A stretch of 64,000 nt of DNA. It comes from Phycisphaerae bacterium RAS1. GTDB lineage: Bacteria; Planctomycetota; Phycisphaerae; UBA1845; Fen-1342. A program made the position numbers and the translations under genes. The notes under the pieces are model-generated. The model worked only from the letters and a program-made list of their open reading frames with translations, made no database searches and was not told where the DNA came from. The stretch lies in assembly GCA_007859745.1 (NCBI GenBank), contig SMLU01000001.1:806001-870000 (forward strand), written 5' to 3'. Below, piece by piece: positions 34,670 through 44,148 of the stretch. Numbering within the stretch: position 1 is the stretch's first letter; the number at the start of each line of letters is the position of its first letter.

Positions 34670-36112
34670 ATGACACGCACAGCAACCCGTCGGGCGGGCG
34701 CGCGGAAAGCCGCGCGGGTGAAGACAATTCGCAAGGCGCCGGCGGGGCGGCTGGCGAAGCCAGCGCCGGGCGGCATCCGCACCTACCGCAACGCGCTCAA
34801 CTTCATCAACGCGCGCACCAATTACGAAAAAATGCTGCGGGTGGGCTACAACGTCACCAACTTCAACCTCAACCGCATGCTGCGGATTCTGGCCGCTCTG
34901 GGCAATCCGCACAAGAAGCTGCGCACGCTGCACGTCGCCGGAACCAAGGGCAAAGGCTCGACCTGCAGCATGCTGGCGGCGATGCTTCAGGCCGCCGGCT
35001 TCAAGACCGGCCTGTACACCTCGCCGCACTTCATCGACCTGCGCGAGCGGATCGCGGTTGACGGCGCGCTGATCTCCGAGGCCGATTTCGTGCGCCTGAT
35101 GGCGAAGATCGCGCCGATCGTCGAGCGCATGGAGCGCGACGAGCCGACGTTCTTCGAGATCATGACGGCGGCGGCCTTCCTGCACTTCGTCAACAAGAAG
35201 GTCGAATTCGCCGTGATCGAGACCGGGCTGGGCGGGCGGCTCGACTCCACAAACGTCATCAAGCCGGAAGCGTGCGGCATCACCAACATCAGCTACGACC
35301 ACGTGCAGCAGCTAGGCAACACGCTCGAGAAAATCGCCGAGGAAAAGGCGGGCATTTTCAAAGCGGGCGTGCCGGTGATCAGCGCACCGCAGCCGGCCAA
35401 TGTCAAGCGGGTCTTCAAGCGCGTGGCCGAGTCGGTCGGTTGCGACCTGCGCTTCGTCGGCGAAGACCTGGAATTCAGCTACCGCTTTGAGTGCTCGCGC
35501 ACCACCGGCCCGCACACGCGCGTCTGCATGGCAACGCCCAGCAGCCGCTTTGACCATCTGCAGGTGCCGCTGCTGGGCGAGCATCAGGCCTACAACTGCG
35601 CCGTCGCCCTGGGCATGATTGACGCCCTGCGGCAAAGGCAGGTCAACATCCCCGAGCAGACGGCGATCGACGGCCTGGCCCGCGTGCGCGTGCAGGGCCG
35701 GCTGGAGACGATCCGCGAGCAGCCGCGCACGATCGTAGACGCGGCCCACAATGCCGCCAGCGTCGCGGCGCTGATGCGGGCGATCGGGCAGAATATCAGC
35801 TATGACTCGATGGTGGTGATCTTCGCCTGCTCGCTGGACAAGGACATCGACGGCATGCTGACGCAGCTCCAGCTCGGGGCTGACAAGGTGATCTTCACCG
35901 GCAACGGCACGTCGCGCTCGGCCGATCCGATGGACCTGCACGCGCGTTTCCTGGAGAAGACGCAGAAAATGTCGCAGGTGGCGCCAACCCTGGTCGAGGC
36001 GTACAAGATCGCGCGGCACTGCGTGACCCGTGAAGACATCATCTGCATCACCGGTTCGGTCTACCTCGTCGGCGAGGCCAAGAAGGCGCAGGCGGCCGGC
36101 CTGCTCGACTAG
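34670..36112 (+). CDS. folC: Folylpolyglutamate/dihydrofolate synthase
   Basis: 480 residues from ATG 34670. FolC adds glutamate to (dihydro)folate using ATP. The P-loop VAGTKGKGSTCSMLAAML is near residue 95, followed by TSPHFIDLRERIAVDG, FFEIMTAAAFLHF, VIETGLGGRLDSTNV and GITNISYDH. The C-terminal ligase domain has RLETIREQPRTIVDAAHNAAS. The first 50 residues form a basic extension (TRTATRRAGARKAARVKTIRK) ahead of the normal start region YRNALNFINARTNYEKM; a later start is possible. Its stop is two bases before rsmG, so they share a transcript. Confidence 0.95.
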   Translation: MTRTATRRAGARKAARVKTIRKAPAGRLAKPAPGGIRTYRNALNFINARTNYEKMLRVGYNVTNFNLNRMLRILAALGNPHKKLRTLHVAGTKGKGSTCSMLAAMLQAAGFKTGLYTSPHFIDLRERIAVDGALISEADFVRLMAKIAPIVERMERDEPTFFEIMTAAAFLHFVNKKVEFAVIETGLGGRLDSTNVIKPEACGITNISYDHVQQLGNTLEKIAEEKAGIFKAGVPVISAPQPANVKRVFKRVAESVGCDLRFVGEDLEFSYRFECSRTTGPHTRVCMATPSSRFDHLQVPLLGEHQAYNCAVALGMIDALRQRQVNIPEQTAIDGLARVRVQGRLETIREQPRTIVDAAHNAASVAALMRAIGQNISYDSMVVIFACSLDKDIDGMLTQLQLGADKVIFTGNGTSRSADPMDLHARFLEKTQKMSQVAPTLVEAYKIARHCVTREDIICITGSVYLVGEAKKAQAAGLLD

Positions 36113-36114
36113 CG

Positions 36115-36753
36115 ATGGGCGCCGCACCGGACGGCCTGGTCGATGACGCCGCCCGGGCGCGGTTGCAGCACTTCGCCGAACTCCTGCTCGACATCAATCG
36201 GCACCTGAATCTAACGGGGGCCCGCGATGCGGACGCGCTCTGGCGGGCGCACATCGCCGACAGCCTGGCGCTTTTCCCTTTGATTCACGAGGACCATCGG
36301 CTGCTGGACCTGGGCAGCGGCGGGGGTTTGCCGGGATTGGTGCTGGCGTGCACGCGGCCGAACCTGCACGTGACGCTGCTGGACGCTCGGCGAAAGAAAG
36401 TGGCGGCGCTCGAGCAGTTGATCGCCGCTCTCGCGCTGCCCAACGCGGCGGCCGTCTGGGGCCGGGCGGAGAAACTCGCGGAAGATGCGGCGCTGCGCGG
36501 GGTTTTCGACGTCGTAACCGCGCGGGCCGTCGCGGCGTTGCCGGTGTTGATCGAATGGTCCGCGCCATTCGTCCGGCCGGGCGGCGTGTGCTGGTTTTTC
36601 AAATCCACCGCTGCGCTGGAGCACGAAGTCGCCGCCGCGGCGACCCTGGCGGCGCGCCGCCGCATGGCCGCGCTGCCTGTGCATGAGTACCTTCTGAAAG
36701 GCGACGCGATTCCGCGTGTCTTGCTGGGGTACCGGAAACTCGCGTCGTCCTGA
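36115..36753 (+). CDS. rsmG: 16S rRNA (guanine-N7) methyltransferase RsmG
   Basis: 212 residues, standard for RsmG/GidB. It methylates N7 of G527 (E. coli numbering) in 16S rRNA using SAM. Motifs: FAELLLDINRHLNLTGARDA, HIADSLALFPL, LLDLGSGGGLPGLVLACTRP (motif I), VTLLDARRKKVAALEQLI, and DVVTARAVAALPVLIEW. It follows folC by two bases. The end is followed by the inverted repeat at 36783. Confidence 0.96.
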   Translation: MGAAPDGLVDDAARARLQHFAELLLDINRHLNLTGARDADALWRAHIADSLALFPLIHEDHRLLDLGSGGGLPGLVLACTRPNLHVTLLDARRKKVAALEQLIAALALPNAAAVWGRAEKLAEDAALRGVFDVVTARAVAALPVLIEWSAPFVRPGGVCWFFKSTAALEHEVAAAATLAARRRMAALPVHEYLLKGDAIPRVLLGYRKLASS

Positions 36754-36782
36754 CGGCGGTGCGCGATATGGCGCCATCGTCG

Positions 36783-36840
36783 GAACGCGAAGCGCCGGCG
36801 AGCGCAATTCGCCGCGGGCGCTCGCTGGCGCTTCGCGTTC
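36783..36840. repeat. Hairpin repeat (gaacgcgaagcgcc ... ggcgcttcgcgttc)
   Basis: Near-perfect 23-nt arms gaacgcgaagcgccggcgag and ctcgctggcgcttcgcgttc surround aattcgccgcgg. It lies 30 bp after rsmG and could end its transcript, but lacks a T-run. Confidence 0.85.
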
Positions 36841-36905
36841 TGAAATGTGGCGCCGGCTCGCGCACGCTGATTCATCTCTTAGCAAATGGCGTGCCACGAC
36901 CGTTT

Positions 36906-36934
36906 TTGTAGGTCAGGATAAAGTCAGCTATAAT
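36906..36934 (+). promoter_or_regulatory. Sigma-70-like promoter for the cysteine-peptidase-like gene
   Basis: TTGTAG (36906-36911), 17 nt, TATAAT (36929-36934). The leader to ATG 37146 would be about 205 nt. The -10 is a perfect match. Confidence 0.6.
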
Positions 36935-37145
36935 TCAGATATCCGGGCGGAGTCGGGCGACGAGCGGATGCGAAGCGCACCATGGGGCTGCCTGTGGAGT
37001 GCGCGTTCAGTCCGCTCGCCGCCGAATCCAGCGCGGCATCATCTCGATCTGTGTTCGATCGGGGGGAAGCGAGATCACGTGAATGCGGCCGTCGCAGGCG
37101 CACTCGCCTGTGCACCGTGCCGGCCGAGCCGAAAGGAGGCTGGTC

Positions 37146-38828
37146 ATGCGTATCGCATCGCACCTGCTGCGGGCGCCCCTCTTGCTTGGGCTCAGCCTGC
37201 TGTTGCCAACTCCGGCGCGAACGGAGTGGATCAAGCCGCTTGACCCGCCCGCCGCTCCGCCGGACGTCGACAAACTCCCGCACGGCGACTGCGGGCGGTT
37301 GACCTGTTTCATCGCGACGGCGGCCAACATGCTGGCCGGCGCCGGCTACGGCAATGGCGCCACCGTGCAGGCGCGGGCTGACGCGATCTACCTGCAGTTG
37401 CGATCGCACTTCGGGACGTTCGAGTGAGGGTGTCTCGACAGAGCCATCAGTTGGTGGCTTCAGTCCGAGCACAATACCTGGCCGGAAAACAAGTATGACG
37501 TGGTCACGATGTACGGCACGCGCGACCAGCTCACTCCGTGGGCCAACCCGGACGGCGCGATGTTCATCGGCAACCACCTGCGGGCGGGCGACTTTGTCGG
37601 GATCACGCTCTCGTGGCCGCTCGCTACGCCGAACAACGTCGTACACGTCGTGACGGTTTGGGGCGACAGCGGCGACGCTGACCCGCTGACTAACAACCCC
37701 GAGTTTTTCATCATGACCGACTCCGACCGGGAGGATCCCGACGCGACGCCCGATCTCCAGACCTACAACTATGACAACTTCTACTACCCGCCGGAGCCGA
37801 ACCGCGGACCGGGCTGGTACTTCGACTACACCTACCCGTCGGCATGGGGACACCCGTACATCATAAACGCCGTCACGCTTTCGCAGGTCGCGGACAACGA
37901 TCCGCAGGGCAACCGACGTGTCGTCCGCGCGACCGGCTCCTACCTGGCGACCAACGACCTGACGAGCGCGACCGGATTGCACTACGACGTGGGAACGGAC
38001 ACCGAGATTCTGTACTACGACACGCGCATCATGCCGCCCGTCTCCTCGCCGCCCACGATCGTCGAAATCGACGACCCGCCGACCTGGCTCACGGTCGATT
38101 GGACTCTGGATTTTCCGGCGCCGCCGGGCTACAGCGTGTTCATCACGACCGACTTCATCCTGCCGGCGTGGAACGCGGTGTGGTATGGCAACGTCCATTT
38201 CACGCCCGACGGCCTGATGAGTGTCCAGCCCGCGTTCAACTGGCAAGTCGACACGCCTGATCTGCCGCCGCCATTGGATGCCGCAGCTTGCGGCGGATTC
38301 GTGGTGGCCGCGTTCAAGGTGTACGCAGACCAGGCCGGTACGCAGGAGCTGTGCCAATACAGGCTTGAGCATGAGTACGCCTTCGATCAAGACCCCGAGT
38401 CGCACACTTTCACGCTGACGTCGCGGGAGAGCGCGACGACGCTTTACATCGGCGACCTGCACTTCGGCCACAGCCACGGCCTGCTGGACGAAAACGAACT
38501 GTGGGGATTCGAGAACTGGCTTACGTCACCGCAAGGCATTGTGGAGCTGCCGCCGCAGGAGCAGACCGTGACACTGCTGGACTGGAACACGCTGCTGCCC
38601 TATCCGCCCTATATCTGCGTCGGCCCCGGCGCCGGCTCGGCCGATCTGAACTGCGACGGCGTAGCGAACATCCTGGACATCAACCCGTTCATTCTCGCGC
38701 TGTCCAGTCCGGCGATGTACCAGCAGCAGTACCCGCTGTGCGAAATCACGCACGGCGACATGAATGGCGACGGAGAGGTGAACATCCTGGACATCAATGG
38801 ATTCGTCCAGAGGCTGACGGGAGGGTAG
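37146..38828 (+). pseudogene. Papain-like cysteine-peptidase/dockerin gene split by one in-frame TGA
   Basis: ATG 37146 has a strong AAAGGAGG site. A signal peptide (SHLLRAPLLLGLSLLLPTPART) leads to GDCGRLTCFIATAANMLAGAGYG, a papain/IdeS-type Cys-helix. Codon 94 is TGA (37425-37427), yet the same frame continues without a break to 38828: GCLDRAISWWLQSEHNTWPE, then NNVVHVVTVWGDSGD (likely catalytic His), a beta-rich region, and dockerin repeats DLNCDGVANILDINPF and DMNGDGEVNILDINGF. A TGG-to-TGA change (Trp) fits the context. Nonsense mutation, sequencing error or read-through are the options. Promoter and start site are intact, so decay would be recent. A shorter protein could restart at GTG 37500, but would lack Cys and signal. 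Confidence 0.8.
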
Positions 38829-38927
38829 CAGGCCGTCGAACAACTGTGGCACCGGTTTCCAACCGGTGCCGGCGCCGCTTGAAGAGCGGCGTCATGGTCC
38901 GCAGGCGCAACCGTTCGATGGGCTGGT

Positions 38928-39275
38928 GGCGACGGGGATCGAAGCCGGAGTTGCGGGGCGCCGAAAAAGCCATCCGCGCTTGGGGGAAGCAGGAGATGGT
39001 CTATGCACACCTCATTGCCAGAGAGTGACCAGGCGCCGTGCAAATCCGCCGACACCCGTTGTGTCCGAACCCGTCGCGCCAAGCGACGGGTTGACGTCCA
39101 TGCGACACGCGGGCGTCTGCTCCTGGTTGGCTTGCTTCTCTGTTTCGCCGCCGCGGCGCCCGCCGACATCCTCAACGTTCCCGCGGACTACCCGACGATC
39201 CAGGCAGCGGTCGACGCGGCCGCGCCGGGGGATCACGTCGTCCTTGCCCCGGGCGTCTACACCGGCCCAGGCAAC
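38928..39275. repeat. Direct repeat copy 1: leader and N-terminus of the beta-helix gene
   Basis: About 348 bp, starting ggcgacggggatcgaagccg, includes 75 bp upstream of ATG 39003, the start, the half REP element, the signal peptide and the first beta-helix turn (LNVPADYPTIQAAVDAA). It is almost identical to 43803-44148, with small indels and substitutions. Confidence 0.9.
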
Positions 39276-42200
39276 ACCAACGTGCTATTCTTCGCCAACT
39301 CCGTGACAGTGCGGAGCGTCAACCCCGACGACCCCGCGACGGTCGCGGCGACCGTCATGGACTGCGCGCAGGCGGCGAGAGGATTTTCGATCTACGGCTA
39401 CGCGCTCTTGGTGGGCTTTACCATCACCGGGGCCGCCGACTGGGCGATCGCCGCTGACGAAAGTTTTCTCGTGGTTCGCAACTGCATCATCACGGCCAAC
39501 GCCAATGGGCTCTCCATTTCTCGCGGCGGTCCCGTCTTCGCTTACGCCGGGATCGTCGAAGACTGCACGATCAGTGATAATGGCACCGCGCTCTCAGCGG
39601 GACGTTGCGGATTGACTGTGCGCAACTGCATCATCAGGAACAACCAGACTGGCGTCGTTTTTAACTATCCGCCGCCTTTCCCACCTCCAGGCCCGCCGCC
39701 TCCAACTACTAGGCTGGAAAACTGCCTGGTTTTCGGAAACATGGGTCCGGTGACTAGCTCGAACACGTACCTGAGCGTGCTCAACTGCACGGTTGTCGCT
39801 AATCCAGGGGGTGGGGTCGCCGGCGATCTTGACGTGGTCGCAAACTCAATCCTGTGGGGCAACGCGGGGTTTCAATTGCAGCTCACCCGCGGTGCGGTCC
39901 GCTACTGCGACATCGAAGGCGGCTGGAGCGACCCGACCTGCAAAAACCTCCTGCCGCTCTTTCTCGACGCCGACACTGACAACTTCCGGCTGCGGCCCGG
40001 CTCGCCCTGCGTGGATGCGGGCGACAATTCGCGCGTGCCGCCGGAGCTGACGACCGACCTTGACGGCCGGGCCCGGTTCCTTGACGACCCGACCACGCCC
40101 GACACTGGGGTGGGCCTCCCGCCGATTGTTGACATGGGCGGCTACGAGCGGCCGCCGCCGGCGATCCTTAATGTTCCCGCGGACTATCCGACGATCCAGG
40201 CGGCCGTCGACGCGGCTGTGACCGGAGACTACGTTGTCATCGCGCCGGGGACCTACAGCGGCCCGGGAAACACAAATGTCTTGCTCGGCAACAAGGCGAT
40301 CACGGTACGCGGCCTAAACCCGGACAACCCGGACACCGTTGCGGCAACCGTGGTCGACTGCGAAAACAGCGCCATGTTCGGTTTCGAGATTACCGGGGGA
40401 GGACGAGAAACCACTCTTAACGGGCTGACGGTGAAGCGCGCCGCGTACTGGGGAGTGGTAGCCCGAAACGCGTCCAGTCCGACCGTCCGGAACTGTGTCA
40501 TTTCGGGTTGCGGGAGAAGCGGAATCTCCTTCCAGGGTGGGTCAACGTCCTATCCGCTCGTTTCCGGCTGTACGATTACGGGAAACGGTCCGGCGGGCAC
40601 CTCCGAGGGTGGAGGAATCTCTGCGTTTCAGTGCGAGCTGACGCTGCGCGATTGCATCGTCACGCGTAACACGAGCACCGGCAACTCGGCTGGCGGCGTA
40701 TTCTTCTTCCACGATCCGGATGTAGGGCCGCGGCCGTATCCAAAGATCCAAAACTGCCTGATCGCGCAAAACCAGTGGGCCGACGACCCGCTGGGCTGGG
40801 GCGCCGGCGGGATAATGAGCCTATTCACTCCACTCCAGATCGCGAACTCGACGATCGCCGGCAACATCGGCGCGGGTGTATGGCAAATGGCCCCAACGGC
40901 CGAATCGACTATCGTCAACGCAATCGTGTGGGGAAACAGCCAGCCTCACTTGATTCTAGAAAACGGCTCAATCCGCTACTCCGACATCGAAGGCGGCTGG
41001 CCCGACCCAACCTGCAAGAACCTCCCGCCGCTCTTCGTCGATCCCGCGGCTGACAACTTCCGGCTTCAGCCCCACTCACCCTGCGTGGACGCGGGCGACA
41101 ATTCGCTCGTGCCGCCAGAGCTGACAACCGATCTCGACGGTCAGCCCCGGTTCCTTGACGACCCAACCACGCCCGACACTGGCGCCGGCGTCCCGCCGAT
41201 TGTCGACATGGGCGCTTACGAGCGGAAGCTGCCGGTCCTCAATGTCCCCGCGGACTATTCGACGATCCAGGTGGCGGTCGACGCCGCCGTGACGGGCGAC
41301 CATGTTGTCATTGCGCCGGGGACGTACACCGGCCCGGGCAACACGAACGTCTCGCTCGGCAACAAGGCGATCACGGTACGCGGCACAAACCCGAACGACC
41401 CGGCGACCGTCGCGGCAACTGTGGTCGATGGTGAAAATAGCGCAGCGGTCGGCTTTGAGATTGCTGGGGGAGGCCGTGAAACCACTCTGAGCGGACTGAC
41501 CGTGACGCGCGCCGCGTACTGGGGCATCGTGGCCCGGAACGCGGCCAGCCCCACCATCGAGAACTGTATCATTTCGGGTTGCGGGAGAAGCGGAATCTCC
41601 TTCCAACAAGGGTACCAGGGTCTGTTCACGTCCTATCCGCTCGTTTCCGGCTGTACCATTTCAGGAAACGGCCCGGCGTGGGATTTTGAAGGCGGAGGCA
41701 TCTCTGCTTTTCAGTGCGAGCTGACGTTGCGCGATTGCATCGTCACGCAGAATACGAGTACCGGCGACAGTCTGACGGCTGGCGGCGTGTTCTTCTTCTA
41801 CGACGCGGATGCAGGGCCGCGGCCGTATCCAAAAATCCAGAACTGCCTGATCGCGCGCAACCAGTTTGACCAAGACCCGCCAAGCGCATGGGGCGCCGGC
41901 GGGATACTGAGCGTAAGCGCGCCGCTCCAGATCACGAACTCGACCATCGTGAACAACACGGGGGGCGGAGTCGGATACGATGTCGACTTCGTTGTAAACT
42001 CGATTCTTTGGGGAAATGAGGGTTGGCAGATTTCAGGGGCTCCTGCGGTTCGCTACTGCGACATCGAAGGCGGCTGGGGCGATCCGACCTGCAAGAACCT
42101 CCCGCCGCTCTTCGTCGATCCCGCCGCCGACAACTTCCGGGTTCAGCCCCGCTCGCCTTGCGTGGATGCCGGCGACAATTCGCTCGTGCCGCCGGAGCTG

Positions 42201-43790
42201 ACGACCGATCTTGACGGCCAGCCCCGATTCCTTGACGACCCGAACACGCCCGACACGGGCGCCGGCGTCCCGCCGATTGTTGACATGGGCGCTTACGAGC
42301 TGCTGCCTCGGCCGCCGGCGGTCGTCAATGTCCCGGCCGACTACCCGACGATCCAGGCGGCAGTCGACGCCGCCCTGTTCGGCGACACGGTGCTGCTCGC
42401 GCCCGGCATCTACACCGGTACAGGCAACACAGACGTCGACTTTCGCGGCAAACCGATCACCGTGCGCGGCGCCGACGCGGACGATCCGAGCCTAACCGTT
42501 GTCGATGCCCAGGGCGTCGACGGCGGATTCCGTTTTCAGACCGGCGAGTCGCTCGGGTCAATCCTGCGCGACCTTAGCGTTGTACGCTCCGCCGACAACG
42601 CAATTCACGCGGTCAACGCGGGGCCGACGATCGAGAATTGCCTGCTCGTCGACAGCCTTGGCCACGGCATTTACGTCGGCGGCGGCAGCCCCATCGTGCG
42701 TGCCTGCACGATTTCAGGCAGCGGCGGAGCGGGCATCTTCACCGACGGCGGCGATCCAATCATCATCGCGTGTATCATTACGTCGAACAACGACAGTGGG
42801 CTGCATTTCGAGGGCGGCTGGCCGCGCGTGCGCGACTGCGTCATCTCGCAGAACAACGCGAACATGGGCGGCGGGATCTTCTCGTTCGGCAACCTGTACG
42901 CCGGTCCGGCGAACCTGTCTGTGCGCGGCTGCTACGTCACCGACAACATGGCGTACTCGGGCGGAGGGGGCATCGCCACGGCCAACTTCTTCGTGTCCGA
43001 CGTTGAGCTGCGCGACTGCGTAGTCACCGGCAATTCGGCCCACAAGGGCGGCGGGATATGGTGCTTTTTCGATCCCGCGGCGGTCCGCGACGGCGGCGAC
43101 CGGCCGAACTTTCCGCGCATTCAGAACTGCCTGATCGCGCGAAACGAGGCGCACACCGCCGGCGGCGTGTGGACCCTGATGAACGATGTGCGCGTCTCAA
43201 GCTCGACAATCACGCAGAACACGGCGTCGGAATACGGAGGGCTGCTTGGCTACGGCTCGATTCACAATTCGATCGTCTGGGGCAACCTGCCGGACTGGGA
43301 CCAGGTGTGGCCGCACGAGTCGTGGAGCTTGCAGTTCTCCGACATCGAAGGCTGCTGGTGGTGCGGCCCGACTTGCATCAGCCTGCCGCCGCAATTCGAG
43401 AACGCCGCCGCCGGCGACTTTCGGCTGACAACCGGCTCTCCGTGCGTCGACGCCGGCGACAATGCCGCCGTCCCATCCCAACTCATCGCCGATATCGCCG
43501 GTCGAAATCGCTTCTGCGACGACCCCAACACGCCCGACAGCGGCGCCGGCGACCCGCCGCTGGTTGACATGGGCGCCTACGAGCTGATCGTGCCGCGGCT
43601 GGCTGACATGAACTGCGACGGCTGGTCCGACATTCGCGACATCAACCCGTTCATCCTGGCCGTCACGAACCCGGTCGCCTATGCGCAGGCGTACCCGGAT
43701 TGCAGCTACTTGCTGGGAGACATGAATAGCGATGGCGTCGTGGACGTGCTCGACATCAACCCGTTTGTACAGCGGTTGGCAGGAGGGTAG
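39003..43790 (+). CDS. Giant secreted right-handed beta-helix protein, four modules plus dockerin
   Basis: 1595 residues; ATG 39003 has AGGAG seven bases upstream. The signal peptide is unusually long: a 42-residue n-region containing VRTRRAKRRVDV (encoded by a half REP element), then RLLLVGLLLCFAAAAPAD. Four modules each start LNVPADYPTIQAAVDAA and end IVDMGAYE-like: 39171-40150, 40167-41226, 41238-42309 and 42325-43590. Each is a parallel beta-helix with pectate-lyase-like rungs (ENCIISG, NSILWGN, RYCDIEGGW). Modules 2 and 3 are nearly identical. The C-terminus is a dockerin pair (DMNCDGWSDIRDINPF, DMNSDGVVDVLDINPF). No catalytic residues can be assigned. Likely a surface or matrix protein, possibly polysaccharide binding. 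Confidence 0.9.
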   Translation: MHTSLPESDQAPCKSADTRCVRTRRAKRRVDVHATRGRLLLVGLLLCFAAAAPADILNVPADYPTIQAAVDAAAPGDHVVLAPGVYTGPGNTNVLFFANSVTVRSVNPDDPATVAATVMDCAQAARGFSIYGYALLVGFTITGAADWAIAADESFLVVRNCIITANANGLSISRGGPVFAYAGIVEDCTISDNGTALSAGRCGLTVRNCIIRNNQTGVVFNYPPPFPPPGPPPPTTRLENCLVFGNMGPVTSSNTYLSVLNCTVVANPGGGVAGDLDVVANSILWGNAGFQLQLTRGAVRYCDIEGGWSDPTCKNLLPLFLDADTDNFRLRPGSPCVDAGDNSRVPPELTTDLDGRARFLDDPTTPDTGVGLPPIVDMGGYERPPPAILNVPADYPTIQAAVDAAVTGDYVVIAPGTYSGPGNTNVLLGNKAITVRGLNPDNPDTVAATVVDCENSAMFGFEITGGGRETTLNGLTVKRAAYWGVVARNASSPTVRNCVISGCGRSGISFQGGSTSYPLVSGCTITGNGPAGTSEGGGISAFQCELTLRDCIVTRNTSTGNSAGGVFFFHDPDVGPRPYPKIQNCLIAQNQWADDPLGWGAGGIMSLFTPLQIANSTIAGNIGAGVWQMAPTAESTIVNAIVWGNSQPHLILENGSIRYSDIEGGWPDPTCKNLPPLFVDPAADNFRLQPHSPCVDAGDNSLVPPELTTDLDGQPRFLDDPTTPDTGAGVPPIVDMGAYERKLPVLNVPADYSTIQVAVDAAVTGDHVVIAPGTYTGPGNTNVSLGNKAITVRGTNPNDPATVAATVVDGENSAAVGFEIAGGGRETTLSGLTVTRAAYWGIVARNAASPTIENCIISGCGRSGISFQQGYQGLFTSYPLVSGCTISGNGPAWDFEGGGISAFQCELTLRDCIVTQNTSTGDSLTAGGVFFFYDADAGPRPYPKIQNCLIARNQFDQDPPSAWGAGGILSVSAPLQITNSTIVNNTGGGVGYDVDFVVNSILWGNEGWQISGAPAVRYCDIEGGWGDPTCKNLPPLFVDPAADNFRVQPRSPCVDAGDNSLVPPELTTDLDGQPRFLDDPNTPDTGAGVPPIVDMGAYELLPRPPAVVNVPADYPTIQAAVDAALFGDTVLLAPGIYTGTGNTDVDFRGKPITVRGADADDPSLTVVDAQGVDGGFRFQTGESLGSILRDLSVVRSADNAIHAVNAGPTIENCLLVDSLGHGIYVGGGSPIVRACTISGSGGAGIFTDGGDPIIIACIITSNNDSGLHFEGGWPRVRDCVISQNNANMGGGIFSFGNLYAGPANLSVRGCYVTDNMAYSGGGGIATANFFVSDVELRDCVVTGNSAHKGGGIWCFFDPAAVRDGGDRPNFPRIQNCLIARNEAHTAGGVWTLMNDVRVSSSTITQNTASEYGGLLGYGSIHNSIVWGNLPDWDQVWPHESWSLQFSDIEGCWWCGPTCISLPPQFENAAAGDFRLTTGSPCVDAGDNAAVPSQLIADIAGRNRFCDDPNTPDSGAGDPPLVDMGAYELIVPRLADMNCDGWSDIRDINPFILAVTNPVAYAQAYPDCSYLLGDMNSDGVVDVLDINPFVQRLAGG
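39063..39097. repeat. Half REP-like element within the signal-peptide region
   Basis: tccgaacccgtcgcgccaag, then cgacgggttgac: a single arm of the REP-like family with compensating stem changes (ccgtcgc/gcgacgg). It is read in frame as RTRRAKRRVDV. Confidence 0.85.
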
Positions 43791-43802
43791 GGGAGGAGAG
43801 TA

Positions 43803-44148
43803 GGCGACGGGGATCGAAGCCGGAGTTGCGGGGCGCCGAAAAGCCATCCGCGCTTGGGGGAGCGGGAGATTGTCTATGCACACCTCATTGCCAAGAAGCG
43901 ACCAGGCGTCGTGCGAATCCGCCGACGCCCGGTCTGTCGGAACCCGTCGCGCCAAGCGACGGGCTGACGTCCATGCGACAGGCAAGCATCTGCTCCTGGT
44001 TGGCCATCTTCTCTGTTTCGCCGCCGTCGCGCCCGCCGACATCCTGAATGTTCCGGCGGACTATCCGACGATTCAGGCGGCGATCGACGCGGCTGTGCCG
44101 GGGGATCACATCGTCCTGGCGCCAGGAGTCTACACGGGTCCCGGCAAC
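43803..44148. repeat. Direct repeat copy 2 of the beta-helix leader
   Basis: The counterpart of 38928-39275, starting ggcgacggggatcgaagccg 13 bp after the stop of the giant gene. It carries over the ribosome-binding site, start, half REP element and signal peptide of the truncated paralogue. Confidence 0.9.

Noticed and set aside
37425-37427. UGA decoded as tryptophan throughout (alternative genetic code)
   Set aside because: rsmG, pyrK and other intact genes end at TGA in the expected place and TGG is used for Trp throughout.
37425-37470. Selenocysteine insertion at the in-frame TGA
   Set aside because: Only a 5-bp hairpin follows, the context suits tryptophan, and no selenoprotein machinery is visible. 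Kept only as a test in the finding.
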